A stretch of DNA of 64,000 bases from Pseudomonas fluorescens (GCF_001648775.1 NZ_LVEJ01000018.1:320054-384053), one strand, 5' to 3'; counted from the first letter of the stretch, positions 45,012-53,975 are shown. The notes: generated by a model not told the origin, from the sequence alone. Numbers and translations: made by a program.

Positions 45012-45051
45012 ATATCCCTTGCATCTTCCACCGATCGCAAGGAATTGAAAA

Positions 45052-45519
45052 ATGACCGACATGAATAAAGAAGCCATCTCTGTACTCAATGACCTGATTG
45101 AAACCAGCAAGGACGGTCAGGAAGGGTTCAAGACTTGCGCCGAAGACATCAAGCACCCAGAACTGAAAACTCTGTTCGTGACTCGCTCTGCCGATTGCGC
45201 CACTGCTGCAGCTGAACTGCAAGCCGAGGTTCGCAAGCTGGGCGGTGATCCGGAAACCTCTACCAGCGTCAGCGGTGACCTGCACCGTCGCTGGGTCGAC
45301 GTCAAAGCCATGTTCACCGGCAAAGACGAAGAGGCTGTGCTGAACGAAGCCGAGCGCGGTGAAGACCATGCGCTGAAGGCTTATCGTGAAGCCATCGAGA
45401 AGATCAACAAGCACAACCTCGTGGGTATTCGTGATCTGGTTGAACGCCAGTATCACGGTGTGCAACGCAATCACGATCAGGTGAAGGCGCTGCGTAACCA
45501 GGCTCGCGCTCGTTCGTAA
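45052..45519 (+). CDS. PA2169/DUF2383 family four-helix-bundle protein
   Basis: The 155-aa soluble, helical, ferritin-like protein shows MNKEAISVLNDLIETSKDGQEGFKTCAED and RQYHGVQRNHDQVKALRN, the family's N- and C-terminal helices. There is no signal peptide. Members are often stress- or stationary-phase-induced and of unknown function. An AAGGAA ribosome site precedes the ATG, a sigma-54-type promoter lies upstream, and a terminator follows 21 bp after the stop, so it is a single-gene unit. Confidence 0.9.
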   Translation: MTDMNKEAISVLNDLIETSKDGQEGFKTCAEDIKHPELKTLFVTRSADCATAAAELQAEVRKLGGDPETSTSVSGDLHRRWVDVKAMFTGKDEEAVLNEAERGEDHALKAYREAIEKINKHNLVGIRDLVERQYHGVQRNHDQVKALRNQARARS

Positions 45520-45540
45520 GCGTTTGCCGGGTAGAAAAAA

Positions 45541-45564
45541 CGCCAGCTAGTCTGGCGTTTTTTT
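45541..45564 (+). terminator. Rho-independent terminator after the DUF2383 gene
   Basis: CGCCAG-CTAGT-CTGGCG is followed by seven T and preceded by six A, so it could act in both directions. Confidence 0.9.
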
Positions 45565-45597
45565 ATGGGGCTGGGAAAAGCACAGGCAGAAGTAGAA

Positions 45598-45762
45598 GCC
45601 CCTCACCCTGGCCCTCTCCCAGAGGGAGAGGGGACTGATCGGGGTGGATGTTCGAGATGCACCGACTTGAGCGATCTGAGGTGAACTCAGGTTTTGAAAA
45701 CCACGGAGATCGGCTCCCTTTCCCCCCTCGCCCCCCTGGGGGAGAGGGCTGGGGTGAGGGGG
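45598..45762. repeat. CCCTCACCC-type intergenic repeat, copy 5
   Basis: Outer inverted ends are conserved (GCCCCTCACCCTGGCCCTCT; GGGAGAGGGCTGGGGTGAGG). The inner module is diverged and shorter (CACCGACTTGAGCGATCTGA), and the right stem is expanded with extra C residues. Confidence 0.82.
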
Positions 45763-45792
45763 AAAAGCTCTACCTGACACCCCACCAATCAA

Positions 45793-46263
45793 TCAGCCAA
45801 TGCTGATCGCCGGCAAAGTCGGCAACGTCACCGTCTGCTGCTTGCGCGGCGCCAGAATCTCCGCCTCGCCATCCACCACCAACTCATCACGCTGGTTGAA
45901 CACGCGAGTGGCAATGCGCACGCGAAACTTCGGCAGTTTCTCGAGAATTTCCAGGCGTACCGTCAGCGTGTCGCCAATCTTCACCGGCTTCTGAAAGCTC
46001 ATCTGCTGACCGATATAAATAGTCCCCGGCCCAGGCAGCTCGCAGGCAACGGCGGCACTGATCAGCGCACCACTGAACATACCGTGAGCGATACGCTCCT
46101 TGAACATGCTGGCGGCGGCGAACTCGGCGTCCAGGTGCACCGGGTTGTGATCGCCCGACATCGCGGCGAACAATTGAATGTCGCGCTCTTCGACGGTCTT
46201 GCTGTAGCTGGCGGTCTGGCCGACTTCGAGGGCTTCGTAAGGGATGTTGGTAACCTGGGTCAT
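45793..46263 (-). CDS. phaJ: (R)-specific enoyl-CoA hydratase, MaoC family (PhaJ1-like)
   Basis: The 156-aa single-hotdog hydratase has the catalytic motif FAAMSGDHNPVHLD with D38 and H43. It converts trans-2-enoyl-CoA to (R)-3-hydroxyacyl-CoA, linking beta-oxidation to polyhydroxyalkanoate synthesis. I chose the ATG at 46263 with GAGGAA upstream. The order phaJ, alpha/beta hydrolase, divergent fadD2-fadD1 matches PA3302-PA3299 and the P. putida equivalent, where the first gene is PhaJ1. Confidence 0.86.
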   Translation of the reverse strand: MTQVTNIPYEALEVGQTASYSKTVEERDIQLFAAMSGDHNPVHLDAEFAAASMFKERIAHGMFSGALISAAVACELPGPGTIYIGQQMSFQKPVKIGDTLTVRLEILEKLPKFRVRIATRVFNQRDELVVDGEAEILAPRKQQTVTLPTLPAISIG

Positions 46264-46305
46264 CGGGCTTGATTCCTCTGATGGATTAAATGAATCCACA
46301 AAAAA

Positions 46306-47250
46306 TTATTCGCTGCGGTGAGGGCGTGGATGGCTCAGGACCTGGTCGATCCAGGCCAGCACATCGGCGATCACTTCGTCGCGGTTGGTTTCGTTGAACA
46401 ATTCGTGCCGCGCCTGCGGGTAGATCTTCAGTTGCAGGTTTTGGCTGCCGGCGCTGCGCAAGGCATTGGCCAGATCTGTCAGACGCTTGCCTTCACTCAC
46501 CGGATCACATTCACCGCCAATCACCATCAGCGGCAGGCCCGGATCGATCTGGGCGAGATTGGACGCTTTGCTGATCTGCTGCAAGCCGCCGAGCAGGTCG
46601 ATCCACAGCTGATTGGTGCAGCGAAAGCCGCACAGCGGGTCGCTGGCGTACTTGTCGACTTCCACCGGGTCGCGGCTCAACCAGTCGAACGGCGTGCGCA
46701 CCGGTTTGAATTTGTTATTGAACGAGCCGAACGACAACCACTCGATCAACGCACTGCGGCCCTTGCCGCCCTGACGCAGTTTTTCCAGGCGGGCGATCTG
46801 TCGGGCAGCGCCATACAGCGCCACCGGCTGGAAATTCGAACCGCTGAGAATCGCCCCGTGCAAACTGGCGCTGTGGTGCAGCAGATAGCCCTGCGCCAGG
46901 TAGCTGCCCATGCTGTGCCCGAGCAAAATGATCGGCACACCGGGATGCTGTTGACCGATGTGCTGATTGAGGCTCGCCAGATCGCCCAGCACTTTGCACC
47001 AGCCGTCGTCATCGGCGAAATGCCCGAGCGTGCCCTGATCGGCCGTTTGGCCATGACCGCGCAAATCCGGGGCATACACCCCGTAATCTTTGTCGCAAAA
47101 AATGTCGGCCAAGCGGGCATAACGGCCGCTGTGTTCGGCCATGCCGTGGGCCAGCAGAATCACGGCTTTCAACGGCGCGGTGGGCAGCCACTGATTGACG
47201 AACAGGCGGCTGCGGTCACTCGCGTCCAGCCATAGGGTGTGGTGGATCAT
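46306..47250 (-). CDS. Alpha/beta hydrolase, monoacylglycerol-lipase/lysophospholipase type
   Basis: The 314-aa serine hydrolase has nucleophile S113 in GHSMG, LAHGMAEHSGRY as oxyanion/cap region, and a C-terminal acid and histidine (GGECDPVSEGKR; ARHELFNETNRDE). There is no signal peptide, so it is cytoplasmic. It precedes phaJ by 42 bp in one operon and is divergent from fadD2. This fits release of fatty acids from glycerides for activation by FadD. Confidence 0.9.
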   Translation of the reverse strand: MIHHTLWLDASDRSRLFVNQWLPTAPLKAVILLAHGMAEHSGRYARLADIFCDKDYGVYAPDLRGHGQTADQGTLGHFADDDGWCKVLGDLASLNQHIGQQHPGVPIILLGHSMGSYLAQGYLLHHSASLHGAILSGSNFQPVALYGAARQIARLEKLRQGGKGRSALIEWLSFGSFNNKFKPVRTPFDWLSRDPVEVDKYASDPLCGFRCTNQLWIDLLGGLQQISKASNLAQIDPGLPLMVIGGECDPVSEGKRLTDLANALRSAGSQNLQLKIYPQARHELFNETNRDEVIADVLAWIDQVLSHPRPHRSE

Positions 47251-47388
47251 GGCGATTCCTTTGCTCAGAGTCGGAACATTGTATAGCGCGTCTGATCAGC
47301 CCACGCCACGGCAGGAAGATTCACACGATCAATGACGGCTTTGCCCGTATTTGCCTCAATGCCCATAACTGCTAGTGTCCGTGAAGCT

Positions 47389-47414
47389 CCGCTTTCAGAA
47401 ATGACAGAAAGCGG
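47389..47414. promoter_or_regulatory. Inverted repeat in the hydrolase-fadD2 divergent region
   Basis: CCGCTTTC-N10-GAAAGCGG is a perfect 8-bp inverted repeat 33 bp before the fadD2 start and 139 bp before the hydrolase start. It may be an operator for a fatty-acid regulator or an mRNA hairpin. It does not fit the PsrA pattern that I know. Confidence 0.4.
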
Positions 47415-47447
47415 CCCGGATCGGCTCAGGTAAAGAGGACAAGAACA

Positions 47448-49136
47448 ATGCAACCTGATTTCTGGAATGACAAACGCCCGGCCGGCGTACCGCTGGATAT
47501 CGACATGAATGAATTCAAGTCGGTGATCGAAGTGTTTGAGCGTTCCTGCAAGAAATTCGCCGATCGTCCGGCCTTCAGCAACATGGGCGTGACCCTGACC
47601 TACGCCGAACTGGAGCGCCAGAGCGCGGCCTTCGCCGGCTATCTGCAAGCGCACACCGATCTGCTGCCGGGCGATCGCATCGCGGTACAGATGCCCAACG
47701 TCCTGCATTACCCGATTGCCGTGTTCGGTGCGTTGCGCGCCGGGCTGATCGTGGTCAACACCAACCCGCTGTACACCGCGCGGGAGATGCGCCACCAGTT
47801 CAAGGATTCCGGCGCGCGGGCGCTGGTGTACTTGAACATGTTCGGCCAGAAAGTCCAGGAAGTGCTGCCCGACACCGACATCCAGTACCTGATCGAAGCG
47901 AAGATGGGCGATCTGATGCCCACCGCCAAGGGCTGGCTGGTCAACACCGTGGTCAGCAAAGTGAAAAGAATGGTCCCGGCGTATTCACTGCCGCAGGCGA
48001 TCTCTTTCAAGAGTGCGCTGCGCATGGGCCGTGGGCTGGGCATCAAGCCGCTGAAGGTCGGCCTCGATGACATCGCCGTGCTGCAATACACCGGGGGCAC
48101 CACCGGGTTGGCCAAGGGCGCGATGCTCACCCACGGCAATCTGGTGGCGAACATGCAACAAGTGCGCGCCTGCCTCGCGCAACTCGGCCCGGATGGCCAG
48201 CCGCTGTTGCGCGAAGGTCAGGAAGTGATGATCGCGCCGCTGCCGCTGTATCACATCTATGCCTTCACCGCGAACTGCATGTGCATGATGGTCTCCGGCA
48301 ACCACAACGTCTTGATCACCAATCCACGCGACATCGCCGGGTTTATCAAGGAGTTGAAGAACTGGCGTTTCTCGGCACTGCTGGGGCTGAACACCCTGTT
48401 CGTCGCGCTGATGGATCATCCGGATTTCAAGACCCTCGATTTCTCCAGCCTGAAACTCACCAACTCTGGCGGCACCGCGTTGGTCAAAGCCACCGCCGAA
48501 CGCTGGGAGCAGATCACCGGTTGTCGCATCACCGAAGGTTACGGTCTGACCGAAACGTCGCCGGTGGCCTGCACCAACCCGTATGGCGATCAGTCGCGGC
48601 TCGGTACGGTCGGTTTGCCGGTGCCAGGCACGCTACTGAAAGTCATCAACGATGACGGCGTCGAGCAGCCGATGGGCGAGCGCGGCGAGCTGTGCATCAA
48701 GGGCCCGCAGATCATGAAGGGTTACTGGCACAAGCCTGAGGCCACTGCCGAAGTGCTGGATGCCGAGGGCTGGTTCAAGTCCGGCGATATCGCGGTGATC
48801 GATCCGGACGGTTTCGTGCGCATCGTCGATCGCAAGAAAGACATGATCATCGTCTCCGGTTTCAACGTGTATCCGAATGAAATCGAAGACGTGGTGATGG
48901 CCCACCCGAAAGTCGCCAACTGCGCGGTGATCGGCGTGCCGGACGAGCGTTCGGGAGAGGCGGTGAAGCTGTTTGTGGTGGCGCGGGAAACCGGTGTGAG
49001 TCTTGAGGAGCTCAAGGCCTACTGCAAAGAGAATTTCACCGCGTACAAGGTGCCGAAACACATTGTGTTGCGTGAGTCATTGCCGATGACGCCTGTCGGC
49101 AAGATTCTGCGCAGGGAGTTGCGCGATATCGCGTAG
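47448..49136 (+). CDS. fadD2: Long-chain fatty acid-CoA ligase FadD2
   Basis: The 562-aa adenylate-forming enzyme activates fatty acids to acyl-CoA. It has the P-loop YTGGTTGLAKGAM, EGYGLTETSPVA (A5), FKSGDIA and VDRKKDMIIVSGFNVYPNE (A7-A8), and the catalytic lysine in VGKILRRELRD. AGAGGA precedes the ATG. It is upstream of the paralogous fadD1 on the same strand, as in P. aeruginosa fadD2-fadD1. FadD2 there prefers shorter chains. Confidence 0.93.
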   Translation: MQPDFWNDKRPAGVPLDIDMNEFKSVIEVFERSCKKFADRPAFSNMGVTLTYAELERQSAAFAGYLQAHTDLLPGDRIAVQMPNVLHYPIAVFGALRAGLIVVNTNPLYTAREMRHQFKDSGARALVYLNMFGQKVQEVLPDTDIQYLIEAKMGDLMPTAKGWLVNTVVSKVKRMVPAYSLPQAISFKSALRMGRGLGIKPLKVGLDDIAVLQYTGGTTGLAKGAMLTHGNLVANMQQVRACLAQLGPDGQPLLREGQEVMIAPLPLYHIYAFTANCMCMMVSGNHNVLITNPRDIAGFIKELKNWRFSALLGLNTLFVALMDHPDFKTLDFSSLKLTNSGGTALVKATAERWEQITGCRITEGYGLTETSPVACTNPYGDQSRLGTVGLPVPGTLLKVINDDGVEQPMGERGELCIKGPQIMKGYWHKPEATAEVLDAEGWFKSGDIAVIDPDGFVRIVDRKKDMIIVSGFNVYPNEIEDVVMAHPKVANCAVIGVPDERSGEAVKLFVVARETGVSLEELKAYCKENFTAYKVPKHIVLRESLPMTPVGKILRRELRDIA

Positions 49137-49160
49137 CCCTTGACCGCTGCGCTTCGCACA

Positions 49161-49225
49161 TTCGCGAGCAGGCTCGCTGCCACAGGGCAAAATATGATCC
49201 TTGTGGGAGCGAGCCTGCTCGCGAA
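49161..49225. repeat. REP pair in reversed (tail-to-tail) arrangement
   Basis: The order is TTCGCGAGCAGGCTCGCTGC followed by the complementary copy, opposite to the usual pair, with a 17-bp spacer. A short stem CCCCG-AAAAC-CGGGG (49240-49254) follows. The remaining 49260..49490 shows no gene and should hold the fadD1 promoter. Confidence 0.88.
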
Positions 49226-49490
49226 TTTTTGTTTGATGACCCCGAAAACCGGGGCTTTCAAGGCGCTCTAGGATTTTTGCTCTAAAATGACTGCTAGCAA
49301 GTCTTGAGTCATGAATATGACTGTAGGGGCCTCTTTTGGCTCTAGTCGACCCTCGGCAAAGCTGCTACTCTCGGCGCGCTTTGTGACTTCTCGGCCTCTC
49401 TGAAAGCCAGATTCACCAATACAAAACACACACCAATAATAATCGCATCAAATGCGGTGAAGAATTCGCGTTGCTGAGGAGTGGGCTTCC

Positions 49491-51188
49491 ATGATCGAAG
49501 ACTTTTGGAAGGATAAATACCCGGCTGGAATTGCTGCCGACATCAATCCAGACGAGTATCCGAACATTCAGGCAGTGTTGAAGCAATCCTGCCAACGCTT
49601 CGCCAACAAACCGGCTTTCAGCAACCTGGGCAAGACAATCACCTACGGTGAACTGTACGAATTGTCCGGTGCGTTTGCCGCGTATCTGCAACAGCATACC
49701 GACTTGCAGCCCGGTGATCGAATCGCCGTGCAACTGCCCAACGTTCTGCAGTACCCGGTCGCCGTCTTCGGTGCTATTCGTGCCGGGCTGATCGTGGTCA
49801 ACACCAACCCGCTGTACACCGCGCGGGAAATGGAACACCAGTTCAACGATTCCGGTGCCAAAGCCCTTGTTTGCCTGGCGAACATGGCGCATCTGGCCGA
49901 AGCCGTGGTGCCGAAAACCGGCGTCAAACACGTCATCGTCACTGAAGTCGCCGACCTGTTGCCGCCGATCAAGCGCTTGCTGATCAACAGCGTCATCAAG
50001 TACGTGAAGAAGATGGTGCCGGCCTATCACTTGCCCAAAGCCGTCAAGTTCAACGACGTGCTGAGCAAGGGCCAGGGCCAGCCTGTGGCCGAAGCCAATC
50101 CGGACAGCGGCGACGTTGCGGTGCTGCAATATACTGGCGGCACCACCGGCGTGGCCAAGGGTGCGATGCTGACCCACCGCAACCTCGTAGCCAACATGCT
50201 GCAGTGCAAGGCGCTGATGGGGTCGAACCTCAATGAAGGTTGCGAGATCCTGATCACGCCGCTGCCGCTGTACCACATCTATGCGTTCACCTTCCATTGC
50301 ATGGCAATGATGTTGATCGGCAACCACAACATCCTGATCAGCAACCCGCGTGACCTGCCGGCGATGGTCAAGGAACTGTCGAAGTGGAAGTTCAGCGGTT
50401 TCGTTGGCCTGAACACCTTGTTCGTGGCGCTGTGCAACAACGAAGGTTTCCGCAAGCTGGATTTCTCCGCGCTGAAAGTCACCTTGTCCGGCGGCATGGC
50501 CCTGCAACTGGCCGCTGCCGAGCGCTGGAAAGCCGTCACCGGTTGCTCGATCTGCGAAGGTTACGGCATGACCGAAACCAGCCCGGTGGCCACGGTCAAC
50601 CCGATCCAGCACATCCAGATCGGCACCATCGGCATTCCGGTGCCGTCGACCCTGTGCAAAGTCATCGACGACGCTGGTGTCGAGCAGCCGCTGGGTGAAA
50701 TCGGCGAACTGTGCATCAAGGGCCCGCAAGTGATGAAGGGCTACTGGCAGCGTCAGGAAGCCACCGATGAAATGCTCGACAGCGAAGGCTGGCTCAAGAC
50801 CGGCGACATCGCGCTGATCCAGCCGGACGGCTACATGCGCATTGTCGATCGCAAGAAAGACATGATTCTGGTCTCCGGTTTCAACGTTTATCCGAACGAA
50901 CTGGAAGACGTACTGGCAACCCTGCCGGGTGTGTTGCAGTGTGCCGCGATTGGCGTGCCGGACGAGAAGTCGGGTGAAGCGATCAAGATTTTCATCGTCG
51001 CCAAACCGGGTGTCACGCTGACCAAGGAAACGGTGATGGAGCACATGCGCGCCAATGTCACCGGCTACAAGGTGCCGCGTTCGGTGGAATTCCGCGATGC
51101 GCTGCCGACGACCAACGTCGGCAAGATCCTGCGCCGCGAGTTGCGGGATGAAGAGCTGAAAAAGATCAAGGCCAAGAACGCCGCCTAA
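49491..51188 (+). CDS. fadD1: Long-chain fatty acid-CoA ligase FadD1
   Basis: The 565-aa paralogue of the upstream ligase has all adenylation motifs: YTGGTTGVAKGAM, CEGYGMTETSPVA, VDRKKDMILVSGFNVYPNE and VGKILRRELRDE. GAGGAG precedes the ATG at 49491. The 354-bp gap from fadD2 and the REP pair between them suggest a separate promoter. FadD1 is the main long-chain enzyme in P. aeruginosa. A clear terminator follows. Confidence 0.94.
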   Translation: MIEDFWKDKYPAGIAADINPDEYPNIQAVLKQSCQRFANKPAFSNLGKTITYGELYELSGAFAAYLQQHTDLQPGDRIAVQLPNVLQYPVAVFGAIRAGLIVVNTNPLYTAREMEHQFNDSGAKALVCLANMAHLAEAVVPKTGVKHVIVTEVADLLPPIKRLLINSVIKYVKKMVPAYHLPKAVKFNDVLSKGQGQPVAEANPDSGDVAVLQYTGGTTGVAKGAMLTHRNLVANMLQCKALMGSNLNEGCEILITPLPLYHIYAFTFHCMAMMLIGNHNILISNPRDLPAMVKELSKWKFSGFVGLNTLFVALCNNEGFRKLDFSALKVTLSGGMALQLAAAERWKAVTGCSICEGYGMTETSPVATVNPIQHIQIGTIGIPVPSTLCKVIDDAGVEQPLGEIGELCIKGPQVMKGYWQRQEATDEMLDSEGWLKTGDIALIQPDGYMRIVDRKKDMILVSGFNVYPNELEDVLATLPGVLQCAAIGVPDEKSGEAIKIFIVAKPGVTLTKETVMEHMRANVTGYKVPRSVEFRDALPTTNVGKILRRELRDEELKKIKAKNAA

Positions 51189-51195
51189 AAACACG

Positions 51196-51220
51196 AAGCC
51201 CCGCAGATGCGGGGCTTTTT
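51196..51220 (+). terminator. Rho-independent terminator after fadD1
   Basis: AAGCCCCGC-AGAT-GCGGGGCTT followed by further T residues: a 9-bp stem starting 7 nt after the stop. Confidence 0.92.
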
Positions 51221-51260
51221 GTTGGTGCAGGCTGTAGATTTTCAGTGTCAGGTAAATCTA

Positions 51261-51421
51261 CCCCCTCACCCCAGCCCTCTCCCCCAAGGGGGCGAGGGGG
51301 AAAGGGAGCTGATCGGGGGCTGTTCGAAACCTGAGTTCGACTCGATATTTCAGGTCGGTGTAGCGTGTCCAGCCAACTCGGTCAGTCCCCTCTCCCTCTG
51401 GGAGAGGGCTAGGGTGAGGGG
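51261..51421. repeat. CCCTCACCC-type intergenic repeat, copy 6
   Basis: Outer inverted ends are conserved (CCCCCTCACCCCAGCCCTCT; GGGAGAGGGCTAGGGTGAGG). The inner module is shortened, with GAGTTCGACTCGATATTTCA and CAGGTCGG remaining. Confidence 0.85.
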
Positions 51422-51440
51422 AAGGGGGGTGGTACAAATC

Positions 51441-51818
51441 CTACTGACGGAACGGCGCGAAATTCACGTTGGTCCCCGCCGGACGCATGTCCTGCAGATA
51501 CGAATCCTTGTCCGCGCTCAATTCCAGGCTCAACGCCGCCTTGCGCTTGCCTTCATTGCGAATCACCAGCCCTTCAAGCTTTTCACGCAGGAACACCGTC
51601 GGCACCTTCAGGTGCAGCAATTCGTCGGTGGCCGGTGTGTGCATGAGCAAGTGAATCCACTCGTACTGACCCACGGCCAGACGCGTTACCGGCAGGTCGA
51701 ACCACCAGATGTTGCGGTTGCGGTTGAGTTCGGCGAAGTGGCAGTTGTTGGTGCCGAGCACGGCACCGCCCAGTTCCTGGTTACGACGGGCGATGGCCTG
51801 CTTTTTATCGAGTTTCAT
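51441..51818 (-). CDS. Conserved hypothetical protein
   Basis: The 125-aa protein begins MKLDKKQAIARRNQELGGAV at the ATG at 51818, with AGGAA upstream. I do not recognise a domain. It has no signal peptide or membrane segment, is mixed alpha/beta with many basic residues, and contains the Trp/His-rich stretch NRNIWWFDLPVTRLAVGQYE followed by EWIHLLMH. Codon use looks like that of its neighbours. Genes near fadD1 in other pseudomonads include similar unannotated short proteins. It stands alone between a repeat and a divergent csbD gene. Confidence 0.7.
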   Translation of the reverse strand: MKLDKKQAIARRNQELGGAVLGTNNCHFAELNRNRNIWWFDLPVTRLAVGQYEWIHLLMHTPATDELLHLKVPTVFLREKLEGLVIRNEGKRKAALSLELSADKDSYLQDMRPAGTNVNFAPFRQ

Positions 51819-51940
51819 AACATTCCTGCGGGATCGGTCTCTGGCGCACAGCGCCCATATGTTGCGCATTCTCGGGGCAATGCCCGCAAACATAAAGCCC
51901 AACCTGCACGCCGCGACGAAATGAACCGCCAAAAATAAAT

Positions 51941-51969
51941 GAAACTTGGCGCAAACCCGGCCAGTCAAT
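51941..51969 (+). promoter_or_regulatory. Possible AlgU (sigma-E-type) promoter of csbD
   Basis: GAAACTT-N17-TCAAT resembles the AlgU GAACTT-N16/17-TCTGA pattern. It lies 47 bp before the csbD start. The match is imperfect in both boxes. Confidence 0.3.
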
Positions 51970-52015
51970 CATTACGTACTGACTTTTCCCCCTAATTGCA
52001 CCAAGGAGAAACACC

Positions 52016-52207
52016 ATGAGTAGCACAGGCGATAAAGTAAAAGGCATGGCCAACGAAGCGGTCGGCAACGTCAAGCAAGGCGTCGGTAAAGCCACCGACA
52101 ACACCAAGCTGCAAGCCGAAGGCAAGATTCAAGAGAAAAAAGGCGAAGCCCAGCAAGCGGTCGGCAAAGCCAAAGACGCTGTGAAAAAAGGCGTCGACAA
52201 GGCGTAA
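52016..52207 (+). CDS. CsbD family stress-response protein
   Basis: The 63-aa hydrophilic protein is built of CsbD-type repeats (DKVKGMANEAVGNVKQGVGKA; GKIQEKKGEAQQAVGKAKDA), rich in Lys, Gly and Ala and without Trp or Cys. CsbD-like proteins are general-stress proteins of unknown mechanism. An AAGGAGA site precedes the ATG and a terminator follows, so it is a single-gene unit. Confidence 0.92.
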   Translation: MSSTGDKVKGMANEAVGNVKQGVGKATDNTKLQAEGKIQEKKGEAQQAVGKAKDAVKKGVDKA

Positions 52208-52230
52208 CTCAGCCTTGAACGAAAGACACG

Positions 52231-52257
52231 AACGGCCATCCAAGGATGGCCGTTTTT
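52231..52257 (+). terminator. Rho-independent terminator after csbD
   Basis: CGGCCATCC-AA-GGATGGCCG is a 9-bp stem followed by five T. Confidence 0.92.
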
Positions 52258-52372
52258 GTGTCGAAATTCTGCTGAGACCCGGCAAGGTTCGCCAAACAGG
52301 CTACCTTGATGTAAAAAACGGCCCCTGAGTCGCCACGACTTCAAACCTGTATAGCGGCGAAAGGAGACGCGA

Positions 52373-53323
52373 ATGATTTTCCCGGACATGAAAGGTCTGC
52401 CCCTGCACCGGGTGATGGTGCGCACGGTGACGGAATTCGTCGACGACGAAATGTCGACTTACGCCTCGGCACTGGCCTACCAGATGCTGTTTTCGCTGTT
52501 CCCGTTCATCCTGTTTCTGATCGCCCTGATCGGTTTCCTGCACCTGCCGGATTTCTTCTCCTGGCTGCGCCTGCAATCGGAACTGGTCCTGCCGCCGCAG
52601 GCGCTGGAGCAGGTCAACCCGGTGATCGACCAGTTGCAGCAGTCCAAGGGTGGCTTGCTCTCGGTCGGTATCGTCATTGCGCTCTATACCGCCTCTGCCG
52701 GTGTGCGCTTGATGATGAGTGCGATGAACGCGGCGTACGACGTGGTCGAAGGCCGGCCGGTGTGGAAGCGCTTTCCACTGTCGATTTTCTACACCGTCGG
52801 CATTGCCGGCATGCTGTTGGTGGCTGCCGCGCTGATGGTGCTCGGGCCGCAGGTGATGGGCTGGATCGCCGCGCAGGTCGGCCTGGAAGAAGTCATCGTC
52901 ACCGTGTGGACCATCGCGCGCTGGCCGGTGATCGTGATTCTGATGATGGTCGCCGTGGCACTGATCTACTACGTAATGCCGGACGTCAAACAGGAGTTCC
53001 GCTTCATTACTCCCGGCTCGGTGTTGGCGGTAGTGGTGTGGATCATCGCTTCGTTGGGCTTCGCGTTCTATGTGAAAACCTTCGCCAACTACAACGCGAT
53101 GTATGGCAGCATCGGTGCGATCATCGTGCTGTTGCTGTATTTCTACATTTCCGCCGCGGTGTTGTTGCTCGGCGCGGAAATGAACGCGGTGATCGAGCAC
53201 ATGTCCAGCGAGGGCAAGGACCCGGGCGAGAAAGTCCCCGGCGAACTCGATGAACAACCCAAACAACACGTCTCGGGCCTGGGCCGCGATCATTCGCTCA
53301 AGCCGGACACTGACGAAGTCTGA
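52373..53323 (+). CDS. YihY/BrkB family inner-membrane protein
   Basis: The 316-aa protein has about six membrane segments and the family motifs YASALAYQMLFSLFPFILFLIAL, ASAGVRLMMSAMNAAY and YGSIGAIIVLLLYFYISAAVLLLGAEMNA. The family was once annotated as ribonuclease BN by error. Its function is unknown, with a suggested transport role. AGGAGA precedes the ATG. It is followed 2 bp later by peptide deformylase, so they form an operon. Confidence 0.9.
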   Translation: MIFPDMKGLPLHRVMVRTVTEFVDDEMSTYASALAYQMLFSLFPFILFLIALIGFLHLPDFFSWLRLQSELVLPPQALEQVNPVIDQLQQSKGGLLSVGIVIALYTASAGVRLMMSAMNAAYDVVEGRPVWKRFPLSIFYTVGIAGMLLVAAALMVLGPQVMGWIAAQVGLEEVIVTVWTIARWPVIVILMMVAVALIYYVMPDVKQEFRFITPGSVLAVVVWIIASLGFAFYVKTFANYNAMYGSIGAIIVLLLYFYISAAVLLLGAEMNAVIEHMSSEGKDPGEKVPGELDEQPKQHVSGLGRDHSLKPDTDEV

Positions 53324-53325
53324 TC

Positions 53326-53865
53326 ATGATCCGTGAAATTCTGAAAATGGGCGACGAGCGCCTGCTGCGCATTGCGCCGCCGGTGCCGGCAGAGATGTTC
53401 GACAGCCCTGAACTGTGGCAACTGATCGATGACATGTTCCAGACCATGGAAAGTGTCGGCGGCGTTGGCCTGGCTGCGCCGCAGATCGGCGTTGATCTGC
53501 AACTGGTGATCTTTGGATTCGAGCACAGCGAACGCTACCCGGACGCTGAAGCGGTGCCGCAGACGATCCTGATCAATCCGCTGATCACGCCGCTGAGCCC
53601 GCTGACGGAAGAGGGCTTTGAAGGCTGTCTGTCGGTGCCGGGTTTGCGCGGTGCGGTGGATCGTTATCAGCAGATTCGCTACGAGGGTGTTGATCCCAAG
53701 GGCGAGCCGATTGTGCGTATCGCCTCAGGTTTCCACGCCCGCGTTGTGCAGCACGAATGCGATCACCTGATCGGCCGGCTGTACCCGTCGCGCATCACCG
53801 ATTTCAGCAAGTTCGGATTTACCGAAGTGATGTTCCCGGACCTCGATCCCACCGCCGACGACTAA
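53326..53865 (+). CDS. def: Peptide deformylase
   Basis: The 179-aa metalloenzyme removes N-formyl groups from nascent proteins. All three motifs are present: GVGLAAPQIG (47-56), EGCLS with the metal ligand C101, and HECDH with H143, E144 and H147. Start ATG at 53326, 2 bp after the BrkB gene. It is distant from fmt, so it is probably a second def copy (Def2 type) rather than the def-fmt copy. Confidence 0.95.
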   Translation: MIREILKMGDERLLRIAPPVPAEMFDSPELWQLIDDMFQTMESVGGVGLAAPQIGVDLQLVIFGFEHSERYPDAEAVPQTILINPLITPLSPLTEEGFEGCLSVPGLRGAVDRYQQIRYEGVDPKGEPIVRIASGFHARVVQHECDHLIGRLYPSRITDFSKFGFTEVMFPDLDPTADD

Positions 53866-53886
53866 CTCAAGACCCAACACATCCCC

Positions 53887-53975
53887 TGTGGGAGCGAGCC
53901 TGCTCGCGAATGCGCAATATCAGTGACAGATTCTGTGACTGACACACCGCTTTCGCGAGCAGGCTCGCTCCCACA
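53887..53975. repeat. Paired REP palindrome
   Basis: Standard REP pair between the convergent def and GNAT genes. Confidence 0.9.
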
